Source of the DNA: AV40 sp963817335
Lineage (GTDB): Bacteria > Verrucomicrobiota > Verrucomicrobiia > Chthoniobacterales > UBA10450
DNA length: 64,000 nt
Direction: 5' to 3'
NCBI GenBank assembly: GCA_963817335.1
Contig: CAWFNX010000001.1
Location: forward strand, 62,001 to 126,000
Shown: one piece after another, positions 53,201-62,900 of the stretch
Position numbering within the stretch: the stretch's first letter is position 1
How the letters are laid out: each line of letters opens with the position of its first letter
Program-made: the position numbers and the translations under genes
The notes under the pieces: generated by a model
What the model was told of the DNA's origin: nothing
The model's input: only the letters and a program-made list of their open reading frames with translations
Databases searched by the model: none

Positions 53201-53896
53201 GCTGGTGTTGAAGCTGTCGGAGATGCAACCAATCGACATTCCGGTGCCGTCCCAGTTAACCGGAGCGTTTGGATTGTAGAGCTGATTGATTTTATCAACT
53301 CGATGCTGGGTGACACCTTGATCGAATGTCGTGCCGACCAGACCCAGCGGAGCAGCTACCGCTGGCGCAGCCGGCGCCCGCTGAGGTGAAAGATGTCGGC
53401 TATGATAAGGTTTAATAGAAAGCTGGACCGAACGAACGCCATCGGTTTGCGACAACGCAACGAGATCATCGGTAGAGATGTAGCCTTCAATTACTCCGAC
53501 TCCGCGATACTTTGGATCAACTGCTGTAATTTGAAGTGAACCGAATTTTGTTTTGAGCGCGTTTTGAACGTCATCGAACGAGACATTGCCGCTCAAATGG
53601 ATGTCCACCATGAAATGTTTGGAAGCCGGCTGAGTAATCGCGTTAGCAGCGTAGTTCGCGGCCTGGCGCGTCGCGTAGCCGTTATAGGTCGTCACTTTTT
53701 TACCGGCAACGATTGTGCTGCCGTTTGGCTTCGCGGCCGGATCGGCTGGCGGCGCAGGGAGAACTCCCTTCAGGATCAAATTGCTTTCGACGATTTTATC
53801 CAATCCGTTACCGAGATTTTCCGGAACGGGTTTAGCGGAGAGGGAAAAGGCAAAAAGGCTAAGAGTAACGGCGGGGAGAATAAATAAACGTTTCAT
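50210..53896 (-). CDS. Secreted subtilase-like protein with C-terminal dockerin-like module
   Basis: 1228 residues, ATG at 53896. Signal peptide MKRLFILPAVTLSLFAFSLS. Peptidase-like core: GTGMSIGCISDSFNTSG (Asp motif), GGTDEGRGMCQIAYKMAP, FSSAGNDIG and FGTSAAGPHAAAIAALVLQA (Ser motif). The position normally occupied by the catalytic His holds Glu (DEGRGM), as in sedolisin-like and some bacterial subtilase relatives. Central beta-rich regions follow, then the C-terminal module shared with two other genes here: a beta segment (SRKIHGAAGTFDLNLPLTGN) and a pair of calcium loops, DTNADKFTDAVDVSQTKSQS and NVDGFIDAVDVSLVKSKSG. Confidence 0.85.
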   Translation of the reverse strand: MKRLFILPAVTLSLFAFSLSAKPVPENLGNGLDKIVESNLILKGVLPAPPADPAAKPNGSTIVAGKKVTTYNGYATRQAANYAANAITQPASKHFMVDIHLSGNVSFDDVQNALKTKFGSLQITAVDPKYRGVGVIEGYISTDDLVALSQTDGVRSVQLSIKPYHSRHLSPQRAPAAPAVAAPLGLVGTTFDQGVTQHRVDKINQLYNPNAPVNWDGTGMSIGCISDSFNTSGTGSAATDVGTKDLPGPGNNFNSQPVVVLQDFPGGTDEGRGMCQIAYKMAPRARIGFATADNGEVGFANNIRALAGLPGFTFPAGTQQGFKADTICDDVGYFDEPYFQTGVVGEGINDVYAAGVSYFSSAGNDIGINGYDSDLRVVPNGTGLTMLTNTALKNTNINLANVPTNLYAGGFHNFDPSGDPNKQDTAQTVNVPSEAVLAQFLLLDYFLVFQWDDPYDSASPTLNQPPIWSSSGSVDGVTTTSVTFNGSSTPPLPPFTANQEYVITEHATSGDFDAIIDIIDPSGNTVLHQDTGVDETVTFFPQTTGQYQIKVSAFSSAPGMTTSGSFSIVLNTANGQQLVTTDLNLLVFDMAGNYVASKSLTANNLSSNEPIELEAIMGDNSTQLQFVIARSNIPTAAHPATHVRWVMPGNGIPNLGPNEYFTYGSPTTGGHAIAAGCNGTAAYSVFRPSIPEYFTSPGPATIYFDDNNNRLTPPLIRQQPSVAAADGGNTSFFGGDSSSDSDSDPNFFGTSAAGPHAAAIAALVLQAHGGPGTVTPAQMTTILHNTAFPHDLDPLTATGTATTTSGGMVTVTVHSDNEANGGVLSGEEIVPPPTNLGPTGTGENDPNSITVSYVGSGNVTALTFNPNGLATEGGNVTGGNNGADATNTYFSNVFPGVAFLPASVPFTVGTSLPNSLAITDVVAVPSSQAPAPSTPGTAFWTLGLQFPTGNFTSGKSLHFTIGRGEQHSSQIQDPNTGMANNGATIDDSTGDIWGGGVLIPEGTITTNGMKFSGTVSDGSTFSGTMVNQIGHGYTPLDGYGFINAEAAVNATLPAVQLNSVVSRKIHGAAGTFDLNLPLTGNPAIECRSGGANNTYTLVFTFANPLTSISSASVSTGTGSVVSSSIGTDAHQYFVNLTGVTNAQRVTVTLANLNDSAGDFSASVSVTMAVLVGDTNADKFTDAVDVSQTKSQSGQAVTGSNFREDVNVDGFIDAVDVSLVKSKSGTALP

Positions 53897-53985
53897 ATAC
53901 AGGGTGAGTGTTGGAGTAAGAATCGGAGACGAGGCCCGAAGCGGATGCCTCGCGCGGTCCTATGTTATGCGAAACTCGGAAAATT

Positions 53986-54022
53986 TAGGGGCGACCCCTC
54001 TATATTAAGAGGCCGCCCCCTA
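53986..54022. repeat. Inverted repeat TAGGGGCG...CGCCCCCTA in the gap between two secreted-protein genes
   Basis: Arms TTAGGGGCG/GCCCCCTA with an inner CCTCT-ATATTA-AGAGG hairpin; ends in CTACA as the two REP-like elements do. It is upstream of the subtilase start and downstream of the sialidase-like stop, so a terminator role is possible. Confidence 0.65.
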
Positions 54023-54030
54023 CAGTCAGG

Positions 54031-57000
54031 TTATGGCAGTGCTGTACCGGATTTGCTCTTCACCAGTGCGGCATCCACCGCGTCGACGAATCCGTCGACG
54101 TTTACGTCTTCCCGGAAGTTCGCATTGGTAACGGCATTGCCGGATTGCGATTTGGTCTGGCTAACATCTACCGCGTCGCAGAACCGATCGGCGTTGGTGT
54201 CGCCGAGCAGGACGGCCATCGGCAGCGAAACGTTGCCGGTGTTGGTGCCGTCGCTGACGTTGCTCAACGAAATCGTGATGGTTTGCGCGTTTGTAACCTT
54301 GGTCAGGTTTATTGTTACAACCGCACCGTTGACGGTGTAGCTACTGACCATTGCCATGCCATCACTTGAAGCGACCGATACGCTGTTCGGCGGCATGGTG
54401 ACCGGATTCGCGAAACTGATGATCACGGTGTGATTGCCGTTAGGTCCGCCAGTGCGGCATTCAATGCCCGCATTTCCGACGACTGGCAGATTCACGTCGA
54501 AGTCGCCGGCGAAACTGTGGGTCTTGCGCGAGACCGCGCTCACCGGCTGGATCGATGAACTACCCAGGCATGTGACCGCCACCGGATTATTCAAACCGAG
54601 CGGTCCGCCAATTTGGCGCGCGTAACTCACGTGGGGGCTGCCATTCGATGATCCGGTATCGGCGTACATGATATTCGCCAGACCGTCGGGCCCCACGGCA
54701 ACTTGGAAAAAGTCGAGGAGTTGCCGCGTTCCGTTTCCACAAAGGATGCCGACGTTACAAATCGGGCCCACATGCATCACGTGATCACTCGCCTGGGTGA
54801 CTGTGAACGCTGGCTCGCGATTGGCCGCATTGAGCGATTGGGCGAAGAACATATTCCACTGGTCAGTTGTCGACGTAGTTGGGTCCTCGGTGCCGGTCGT
54901 TCCGTAAAAGACAATTTCGACGCGACCATTATCGCCGGCCGTGATCCACGGCATGTTCCCTTGCATCCCGTTCGGGTTGATCTTGAAGGGACCGTAATAC
55001 GTCTGGCCGTGATCATGTGATGAGGCGAACCAGACATCGTAGAGGCCGTTGCGGGCATTTGGTGTCGCCCAGGTGGCGTAAATGTTTCCGGCCGCGTCAA
55101 TCGTCGCACCATTGAACAGGTTCGAGGTATTCGAGCCAACGGTGGCGCCACCTGCAGGCGGTGCTGGAGTAGCCGGGGAATCGATAACACCCTTGAACAC
55201 CGGATGATTTGTAAACGGTCCAGGAGGTACGCCTGCCGTAAAAGTTCCTGCGCCATCGGCCTCCCAAACGTTCGGCAATTTTCCGGTCGGCGCCCCGATA
55301 CCATTTGTAGTGACAGTCGACGCACTTAAGAAGCCGTAAACTTTATGCGTGGCTGGATCGACAAATGTCGGGCCAGGCACGGTGTTCGCGAGAGTGGAGC
55401 CGGGCGGAGCGATGAGTTCGGAATCGGTCATGCCACTTGCTGGAGGCGCCCAGACCATGTCGTCAGTCAATGCATTCATGCGCACGACTTGGCTGACGAA
55501 TTCGTGCTCCCAGAGATAGACCGTTTGGTCCGCGCCGTTTTGATCTCCGCTCATCCATTGGCGATCTGTCGACACGGACACTTCACCTCCAGCGCCGCCG
55601 GGTCCCGGAGCAAACCAGGTTGCACCGCCATCGATCGATTTTCTGAAGTGGACCGTCGAAACACCGAGATCGGCAAAATAAATTTGGTCAGGTCGCGCGC
55701 CGTTCGGTTGGGTAAACGGAAGAATCTCTTCATCCCCGCCGACGAGACCGGTTTCGCCAGCCATCGGATTGGGTAGGATGAAAAAGCTCGCTCCATCGTT
55801 CACCGATTTCCACGCGATTGGGCCGCCGGGAGATGCTGAGTAGAGACAATTGTGTGAATCCACCCTCATGTTCGGTTCGGCGTGGCCGCCTGAGTTTGGC
55901 ATCACCAAACTCGCGGCGAAGGTCGCTGGCGCCGGCGCGGCCGGTGGATTGAGAGCGCTTGGGCCGCCGTTCTGTTTTGCGTACCAGGCATTAGTGCGGC
56001 AAACGCTTGGATCGCAATTGTGCACGCTGTCCGCGAAAACGATGTTGGCGTTCCCGTCGTTATCCAGCGCCATTCGGAAATATTCCAAGAGGTCGCGATT
56101 GCCCGGTTCTCCATGCGCAGTGCTGGCGGACGCGCAACCCGAACCACTCAAGCAAACGGAGTGATTGTGAATTCCGGTCGCGACTTGGTTTTGCGCGACC
56201 GTCGGATTTGCGAGGAGCGCGTTGGTAATCTGGGCGAAGTAAACATTCCAGACGCTGTTGACAGTGTCCGGAGAAGGCGAGGTCGATCCTAACCACGCGA
56301 CGTTTACCGTTCCCGGACTTCCGGCCACGGCCCACGCTTCGCAAGCGCTGGCATTTCCGGATCCGCTGTCCACTTGGATTGCAGACGTCCAATTCGGCGA
56401 CGGCGCACTTGGATTTGCGGTGCTGGTCAGAAGAATGTGCGAATTCGTGTGGTCCGTCGCATTACTCTGGGTGAAAACCAGGTGAAGATTACCGCCGCGA
56501 TCCAACGCAATGTTCGGGAACACTCCGCGAGCAGTTGTTCCGAGCGGTCCGGTGTAAGCCGTTGTAATTGTCCAGGTGTTGCCGCCGTCGGTCGAGCTTG
56601 CCAGTTTGATCGTATTTAATGCGGCGTTCGGAATGTAGGTCGTGTAGAGATTTCCGTTGTAGGGATCGACCACGAGATTGCTCTCCACATTCACCTGGTC
56701 GAGCGGCTGCAGAGCCGTGATCTCGGCTAGCGAAGGAAACGTTTTTCCGCCGTCAGTCGATTTCGTGATGAACAAACCGATGCTTCCCGGCGGTCGGGTG
56801 AGCGCTGTGGTCGCGAACGACATGTAAACAGTCTGAGGGCCGTAGGCTGCGACCCATTGCCGATCGTCGGAAACGATATTGGCGCCAGCCGGATTAACGT
56901 GCCACTGCTGGTCGGGCGTCGCTCCTCCGGTTCCTCCGTCGTAGGAAGTCGACATAGTAACATTGCCTAACCACAAGCTCGAAACGTAAAGGTAGCCACC

Positions 57001-57441
57001 GGTCGAAACATCGATCTGATCGTCACCACCGCCGAGGGCCGCGCATTGTACGATGGGTGGATTGCAATGGTCCTGGGCGCCATCGGGCTCTCCCATGTAA
57101 GCGAAGCTGTTTCCTTTGTCGGTGGATTTCCAAAAGTCCGTCCCGCCGGGCACGCCCTGGATCGCGGTCGCATAGATATTGCCAAAAATATCGACGATGA
57201 TTTCCGGCTCCGCGTCTGCTTGAAAAAACGCCGGACTTGGCGGATGGCCGGTGAGTTCCTGCGGCCCAGTGAAGGTGAAATTCCCGTTCACGTAGACGGG
57301 CGCAGAGATTGTAGTCGAGGATTTAATTTTGCCGGAAGCGCGCTGCTGTCGGGCAAAAGCGTTAGACAAGAAAAGGCCGCCGGTAGCGACCATGGCGATG
57401 ATTGAAATAATTAATCCTGACCAATGCAGTCTTGATTTCAT
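54031..57441 (-). CDS. Secreted Asp-box (sialidase/BNR-like) protein with C-terminal dockerin-like module
   Basis: 1136 residues from the ATG at 57441; the frame extends to 57516 without need. N-terminal signal (LIISIIAMVATGGLFLSNAF). At least six Asp-box motifs S-x-D-x-G-x-x-W/F are visible: KSTDKGNSFAYMG, KSTDGGKTFPSLAE, SSTDGGNTWTITT, KSIDGGATWFAPG, SSHDHGQTYYGPF, plus KSVNDGASFFILP, indicating beta-propeller repeats. The C-terminus has the same module as the neighbours: SRKTHSFAGDFDVNLPVVGN, then DTNADRFCDAVDVSQTKSQS and NVDGFVDAVDAALVKSKSG. No sialidase active-site Arg triad can be verified, so enzymatic activity is doubtful; a secreted or surface-bound propeller protein is safer. Confidence 0.85.
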   Translation of the reverse strand: MKSRLHWSGLIISIIAMVATGGLFLSNAFARQQRASGKIKSSTTISAPVYVNGNFTFTGPQELTGHPPSPAFFQADAEPEIIVDIFGNIYATAIQGVPGGTDFWKSTDKGNSFAYMGEPDGAQDHCNPPIVQCAALGGGDDQIDVSTGGYLYVSSLWLGNVTMSTSYDGGTGGATPDQQWHVNPAGANIVSDDRQWVAAYGPQTVYMSFATTALTRPPGSIGLFITKSTDGGKTFPSLAEITALQPLDQVNVESNLVVDPYNGNLYTTYIPNAALNTIKLASSTDGGNTWTITTAYTGPLGTTARGVFPNIALDRGGNLHLVFTQSNATDHTNSHILLTSTANPSAPSPNWTSAIQVDSGSGNASACEAWAVAGSPGTVNVAWLGSTSPSPDTVNSVWNVYFAQITNALLANPTVAQNQVATGIHNHSVCLSGSGCASASTAHGEPGNRDLLEYFRMALDNDGNANIVFADSVHNCDPSVCRTNAWYAKQNGGPSALNPPAAPAPATFAASLVMPNSGGHAEPNMRVDSHNCLYSASPGGPIAWKSVNDGASFFILPNPMAGETGLVGGDEEILPFTQPNGARPDQIYFADLGVSTVHFRKSIDGGATWFAPGPGGAGGEVSVSTDRQWMSGDQNGADQTVYLWEHEFVSQVVRMNALTDDMVWAPPASGMTDSELIAPPGSTLANTVPGPTFVDPATHKVYGFLSASTVTTNGIGAPTGKLPNVWEADGAGTFTAGVPPGPFTNHPVFKGVIDSPATPAPPAGGATVGSNTSNLFNGATIDAAGNIYATWATPNARNGLYDVWFASSHDHGQTYYGPFKINPNGMQGNMPWITAGDNGRVEIVFYGTTGTEDPTTSTTDQWNMFFAQSLNAANREPAFTVTQASDHVMHVGPICNVGILCGNGTRQLLDFFQVAVGPDGLANIMYADTGSSNGSPHVSYARQIGGPLGLNNPVAVTCLGSSSIQPVSAVSRKTHSFAGDFDVNLPVVGNAGIECRTGGPNGNHTVIISFANPVTMPPNSVSVASSDGMAMVSSYTVNGAVVTINLTKVTNAQTITISLSNVSDGTNTGNVSLPMAVLLGDTNADRFCDAVDVSQTKSQSGNAVTNANFREDVNVDGFVDAVDAALVKSKSGTALP

Positions 57442-57563
57442 GGGGTTCTCCTTTTTGGAATGGGTCTGATCTCTTATTCGGAGAATGGTGGTCGTGCGGT
57501 TGCCACCTACAGGCACTTTTTTGGGGGAAGCGATGTTTTATTGGCCGAGCCAATTACAAAGAA

Positions 57564-57591
57564 ACTGCGCTGACCGAACCATCAGCGCAGT
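57564..57591 (-). terminator. Hairpin terminator after the PEP-CTERM gene
   Basis: Arms ACTGCGCTGA (57564-57573) and TCAGCGCAGT (57582-57591), followed on the minus strand by TTTCTTTG. It is nearly identical to 58648-58675. Confidence 0.85.
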
Positions 57592-57612
57592 CTCGAAAAG
57601 CTCGACAATGAA

Positions 57613-58506
57613 TTAGTGGCGACGACGGCGTCGCAGCACGTTCAAACCAAAAGAGCCAAGAGCGCCCAAGCCTAACAAGGAAAGCGTGGCCGGCTCCGGC
57701 ACCGCCGTCGGATTGAAAAAGACGATCGCGTCCAAGCCGTTCACGCTTGCGCCGATATTAGTTACCACGCCTGTCCCGGTATCGATCGTGACAAGATCCG
57801 TCGGCCGGGCCCCGCTGGTGAGATCCACGTTCACTCCGTAGAGGGTCCCGCCCGAGTTGAAGGCCATTGCATTTATGGCTCCTGAAGAAAACGGCGCACC
57901 GGAGAGCGTTGCTACGGTTGTGACCGAGCCATTGCTTTTATTAAATTGAACCAGGTGCTGATTTGCGCCCAGCGGGGTTCCGAAAATTTGTCCGGCACTG
58001 TTGGCTGCCACGCCGTTACCGGCGGTCGAGTTCGCCGGAAAACCGGCGCTTCCCACGGCTGTTGCCACACCAGTTGCCGTATTGATCACGTAGAGGTTAC
58101 CATCCAGCGACCCGGTGCCGTAAAGAATTGCGGTGGTGGCGTCGAAAGTGAGGTCGGCCATCGTGCCGGCGGTTGTAAAAGATCCGACCACAGTGACCGC
58201 GCCGGTATTCGGGTTGATCGCCACCAGTTCCTTTGAGCTACTGCCCCCCGCTCCCGAGTTGTTCGAAGTGGACCCATAGAGCAAGCCGTTTACGCTATCG
58301 AAAGCGAGCCCGGTGACCGCATACGGATTGAACCCGTTATCGATGAGAGGGCCGATTAATGTCGGAAGGCCGGTGCTTGGATCGATCCGATACAGGTCGC
58401 CGGTTATTCCGCCTGTGGTTCCGAGAAGAACTTCCTGAGCCAGTAGGCCGGTCAGACTTGAGAGCAAACAAAGACCGACAAAAAGAATTCTGCGTATCCG
58501 TTTCAT
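57613..58506 (-). CDS. PEP-CTERM sorting domain protein
   Basis: 297 residues, ATG at 58506. Signal peptide RILFVGLCLLSSLTGLLAQE. The body is repetitive: ITGDLYRIDPSTGLPTLIG, ELVAINPNTGAVTVVGSFT, NLYVINTATGVATAVGS, LVTIDTGTGVVTNIG, a beta-propeller-like Y/V-x-I-x-P/T-x-T-G-x-x-x-x-I/V-G repeat with a period of about 45-55 residues. The tail VPEPATLSLLGLGALGSFGL then NVLRRRRRH is a full PEP-CTERM signal (PEP, helix, basic end). Known: such proteins are sorted by an exosortase to the cell surface. No exosortase is in the window. Confidence 0.93.
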   Translation of the reverse strand: MKRIRRILFVGLCLLSSLTGLLAQEVLLGTTGGITGDLYRIDPSTGLPTLIGPLIDNGFNPYAVTGLAFDSVNGLLYGSTSNNSGAGGSSSKELVAINPNTGAVTVVGSFTTAGTMADLTFDATTAILYGTGSLDGNLYVINTATGVATAVGSAGFPANSTAGNGVAANSAGQIFGTPLGANQHLVQFNKSNGSVTTVATLSGAPFSSGAINAMAFNSGGTLYGVNVDLTSGARPTDLVTIDTGTGVVTNIGASVNGLDAIVFFNPTAVPEPATLSLLGLGALGSFGLNVLRRRRRH

Positions 58507-58647
58507 CCGAACCCTGACGGTGAGGTTACTTGGTTTGACTTTTGAATGTCAAGACCAATGGGGAGAGTTCGAGGCGGGCGCGCGGAGCCAGCCGATGCGG
58601 ATTTCGCACAGCTTTCGTTTTCGATTTTTGGCCGCGAAGTACAAAAA

Positions 58648-58675
58648 AACTGCGCTGACCAAACGATCAGCGCAG
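58648..58675 (-). terminator. Second copy of the PEP-CTERM terminator
   Basis: Arms ACTGCGCTGA (58648-58657) and TCAGCGCAGT (58666-58675); T-run TTTTTTTG on the minus strand. It differs from the copy at 57564 only in the loop and follows the same spacing from the stop. Confidence 0.85.
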
Positions 58676-58697
58676 TCTCGAAAGATTCGACAGTGAA

Positions 58698-59367
58698 TTA
58701 GCTGCGACGACGGCGGAGGACGTTCAATCCGAACGAGCCAAGTCCGCTGAGAGCAAGCAATGACAATGTGGCCGGCTCCGGCACGACGGTGATCGTGTAA
58801 ATGGCGGCGGTCGGTCCTCCGTTGGTAAGTATCATGCCTAACGGAACCGTCATCCCGACTGTGACGGAACTGGATTGAGATCGGTGAATGCGATCGTATA
58901 GGTGCCAGCCGGAGTGCTCGCGTCGAGGGAAAAGTTCAATGTCGAGCTTATAAGGTACCAGGCGACTTGGGATCGGTAAAAGCATTTGTATCCGGTCAGG
59001 ATTAGAGGTCGCACCCAGGTCAGGGTTTCTTTCAGGATCGCCTCGTTAGCGCCCGGGGTTCGCAAATCCGAGACGGTCGGACCGGAACTTTGCGGGTCCC
59101 AATGTCTGGAAGGTCGATTCAGTCGCCAACGTAAGGTGCGGAACCAACGTGCTGGATGCCTTCAGTCGGGACGAATCCGTCGACGGTCGGTATAGCCGGC
59201 AAATGTCGAATGTAGGCATCCAGGCTAAACGTGCTTCCCGGCGTCAGGATTATGGATGTGTTCGTCGTGCTACCTGACGTGAAGAGATTCATCGATTGGC
59301 TTTGAGCTAATCCGATTCCTGCCATCAAAAGAAGGCAGCCGATTGTGGTGAGGAGTTTTGCTTTCAT
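58698..59367 (-). pseudogene. PEP-CTERM protein gene broken by frameshifts
   Basis: The start ATG at 59367 gives a signal peptide (KLLTTIGCLLLMAGIGLAQS) and SIILTPGSTFSLDAYIRHLP until a TGA at 59119. Coding continues in another frame with VAWYLISSTLNFSLDASTPA and GTYTIAFTDLNPVPSQ, then in a third frame SSVTVGMTVPLGMILTNGG and the tail VVPEPATLSLLALSGLGSFG. At least two indels are needed. A restored protein would be about 220 residues. The PEP-CTERM tail and terminator match the neighbouring gene, so a duplication is visible. Confidence 0.7.
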
Positions 59368-59439
59368 TGTCGAGGTTGGTTTCATTGTTAAGGCATTCGA
59401 TTGTCCTGAATTCGGACTTGCGGCCGAGGTTGGATGCAT

Positions 59440-59911
59440 GGCGTAGAAGAAATTTTGAGAAAAACTGTAACATTCCTGAAATCGCTCATAACGCCTGCCT
59501 TAGGGACCAATTTGGCCCGTATTTTTAGGAAAAAAGTGGCCCAAAAGTCAATCATATTCTGCGGCTATTCATAGGCCAAGGACGAGGGCGACGCTTGACA
59601 TACCATGTGCCTTTGAATCTTCAGACGGCCAGTTCTTTTCATCCTCGGAAGGTGGGGCAAGGCTGAAGTAATCGGAGTCGGAAATTCGCCCTTCTGGTTT
59701 GTTTGCAGGCTTGTTGTCAAAATCACTCGGAATCGGCGTTTAGGAGCCAGGGAAACGACCGCCGGAAGCCGGATTTTTCCGCCCGAATTTCCTGGTTCCA
59801 AATTCATTCTGACTGGTGATTCGTCGACTGATCGGAGCCTGGATGTATCGCAACTCATTTTTTTTAGCCGAGGCGATGCGTCCGTTGGAATCCGCATTAT
59901 CACATTGTTTC
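59440..59911. other. Intergenic region, no gene recognised
   Basis: About 470 bases (545 from the broken gene's ATG) between the broken PEP-CTERM gene and the last secreted-protein gene. A 112-codon minus-strand frame (59565-59903) has no protein-like features and is not called. A TTGGCCCG...AAGTGGCCCAA near-repeat lies at about 59510-59545; I give it no function. Confidence 0.4.
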
Positions 59912-62900
59912 TTACGGCAGGGCTGTGCCTGACTTGGATTTCACCAGCGACACATCAACCGCGTCGATGAAGCCGTCGGCGTTCACGTCTTCGCGGAAGT
60001 TGGAATTTGTGATTGCGTTACCGGATTGCGATTTGGTCTGACTGACATCCACCGCGTCGGTGAAGCCATCCGCGTTAGTGTCCCCCACAAGTACACCCAT
60101 CTGGGGACCAGTGACGTTGCCGCTGTTGCCCGCTGAATCCTGAACGTTTGTCAGAGTAACGGCAATGTATTGCGAGTCTGTAACGCCGGTGAGATTAACA
60201 ATATATTCGTGATCATTCAGACCAATCGCGCGGCCGCTTACGGATCCGGTACCAGTGGTCACACTGGCGCTGCCGACGCTTGTAAGAGGGTTAGCGAATT
60301 CAAATACCATCTGATAATTGCCCGCACCCAATGCGCTACTGCTGCGGCATTCGATTCCGCGCGTACCAGTGAGTGGTAAGGTAACTTCGAACGGTGGTGT
60401 GATGGAACCGTGCGTCATCCTTGATACAACTTTGACCGGTTGGATCGAATTTGAATTAATCGTAACCAGGGCTGTGGCGGGGCTACTCATCAGTCCGCCG
60501 CGGGATTCCGTGACAGTCAACGTAGCGTGGTACTCGCCAGCAGCATTGTATGTATGATCGATTTTGCCGGTTCCAGTGCAGGCGGCATTTCCAGGGCAGT
60601 CGGCGCTCGCCCCATCATCAAAAAGGAAATGGTAGTTGACGATGGTATCTGCCGGTGGCGCGGTGTCCGGATCAAATGAACCTGAACCGTCGAAGTGGAC
60701 GACCGTTCCAGGAGGTCCAACGTTTGGCGTAGCGGTTAACACCGCGACTGGTGGCAGATTTGGACGGCAGAACTGATTGCTCTGAACTGTGAAAGAAGTG
60801 CCGCCGCGGTTAATCGTCGAAATTGGCGTTCCGCCCGTGCTGGGCATTGCATCGGCAATCGCGGTGATGACTCCACCGGCCGTTAATGCCACTGCCCCAT
60901 TCCAGTTCGTAAGCGTGTGCGTGCCGTCAGTTGCCGGAACGCCCACATCACTTGGCGCGACCAAAATCGTGATCGTCCCGTCTGGCGTGAAGTTACTACC
61001 TGCCAGGGCCGGTTTGGCTGAGCCCGCCAGGATGAACCGTCCATCATAGCTTCCTGCGCCGCCGGCATCTGCGACGTAACTCTGGAAGGTGGCCGACATG
61101 CCGGTAGCGTCCACAACCATCATGACACCATGAACAGTGCCGGCGGCTGGGGCCGCGCCGTCAATGGTGAAGGTCGTGTAGTAAAACGAATTCGGCGTCA
61201 GCGGCGTGGCTAGTGACTGCACCTTAATGGTGAAAACCAGTTTATCCGGATCGCTGGTGGTCGTAAATGGATACGCCACCGATGTGCTGAGAATGTGGTG
61301 AATGGCCTGCATGTCGTCAGCGGCCGGCCGGCTATTTTGAACCACGGTGACACCCGGAACCACACACGGTGATTGCGTGGGTGCCAACACACCAAGTTCG
61401 CCGCAATGATTTCCCTCTCCGCCCGTGTACATCGTGCCGGTCACTGGACCGTTTACCGCCTTAACATAGTAAAAGACGCTGCCTGCAGGCGCCGCAGAAT
61501 CGAGATACTTGTTCGTTGTCTCTCCGGAGACAGCAGCTAAGAAAGTTTCCGCGCCGCTGGTCGTGCTGCGGTAAACGTTATAGCCAGTGATGGGCGAGCC
61601 ACCGTTATCTGGCTCGAGCCAGGTAACGAGCACGCCGCCGCCGCTCTGTCGGATTGCCGAAACCAGCTGAGGTGCGGCTGGAGGCATTGGTTCGATTGGG
61701 TCAAATGCCGCAAACAAACGTCGTCCGCCAGATTGCCGCGCGACGGTTCCATGAGAATCGGCTGATTGGCCACCGTGACCGAAATCATTGTCGCAGTTAA
61801 CGCAGCCATCGTCATAGCCCAGTACTGCGCGTCCCTGCGCGTCTATGCCAAAGTCATTAAAGTCGAGGAGATTCCGAGTATCAGGCGCTGTTGGGGGCCC
61901 TGGGCAGGTTGTGCCCGTCAAGCAGATGACACCCTTTTGGACCGGGTCGTTCGGTGTCGCGTCAATGGTGATCCAGTTAGTGCCGCCATCGTAAGTCGTC
62001 GCGATATAAAGGTGCCAGATGTTGGAGCAGTTGACCGCACCGCCAATCGGGTCGCAAGTGCCCATGGCTCCCGGCGTTTGAATGGCGTCGCCCGTTCCAA
62101 GGAAACCGAAGGCGGCCCGGTTATCGTCGCCGGCAACCACTACTGGAAAAACTGCGTGCTTAACACCAAATGTCACTCCGACGTCGACCGGTGTTGACCA
62201 GGTGGCGCCGCGGTCACCAGAATGAGCGATCTTCGGGTGCCCATCGCCATCTGAGTAACCGAGGTAGATAGTATTTGTACCGTTAAGGTTGCCGGCGGGT
62301 TTGCCAACACCATTCTGACCGACGCCAACTGAAGGATCTTGCGAGCTGGTACTACCGAACACGTTGCCCTGAGTCCAAGTCAGACCGTTATCTGTCGACA
62401 TGGCGACACCTGATGTGCCTCCGTTCTGTCCACAGGAAGAGCTTGGCACATACACCGTTCCATCAGGCGCTACTTTAACGTGCCCATGAATGCTGCCGGT
62501 GCAGGTCGTCGGATTGTAGATGATTACACCCGGACCAAAGGTTTGACCGCCATCATCACTGCGTGAGCACTCCGCTTCGGCCGCGATATTTTGCGAACAA
62601 TAATAGATGGCATTTGGAGATGCTGCGGATCCGTAAGCAATAACCTGAGGCGGCGGAGGAGGATTCGAATTTGGGTTGTAAGGGCCGCCCCCGAGCGTCT
62701 CATGGTCAGGACCCTGGCCAGGTCCGCCGTTGGCGCCGGGCGTATAGGAGTTTCCGTCATTGTCGGAAAACGCCCCTTGGCTGTTACCCTGGCCACCGAT
62801 CAGGTCAAGCGTGAACACCCGCCCCGGCGTGTGCGGAGGTGGATAACTTACTCCAAGTTGCGCGGAGCTATAATGATCTACGAAGCCGATGGGATCGGTC

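Noticed and set aside
57478..57515. Further REP-like copy (GGTGG...CCACCTACA)
   Set aside because: Only short arms and one CTACA end; lacks the two-hairpin plan.
59119..59121. TGA in the broken PEP-CTERM gene as another selenocysteine codon
   Set aside because: The frame after the TGA does not continue the protein; homology resumes in a different frame, so it is a frameshift, not Sec.
59565..59903. 112-codon minus-strand frame in the 59.4-59.9 kb gap
   Set aside because: No ribosome site, no domain and basic/proline-biased composition; judged a chance frame.
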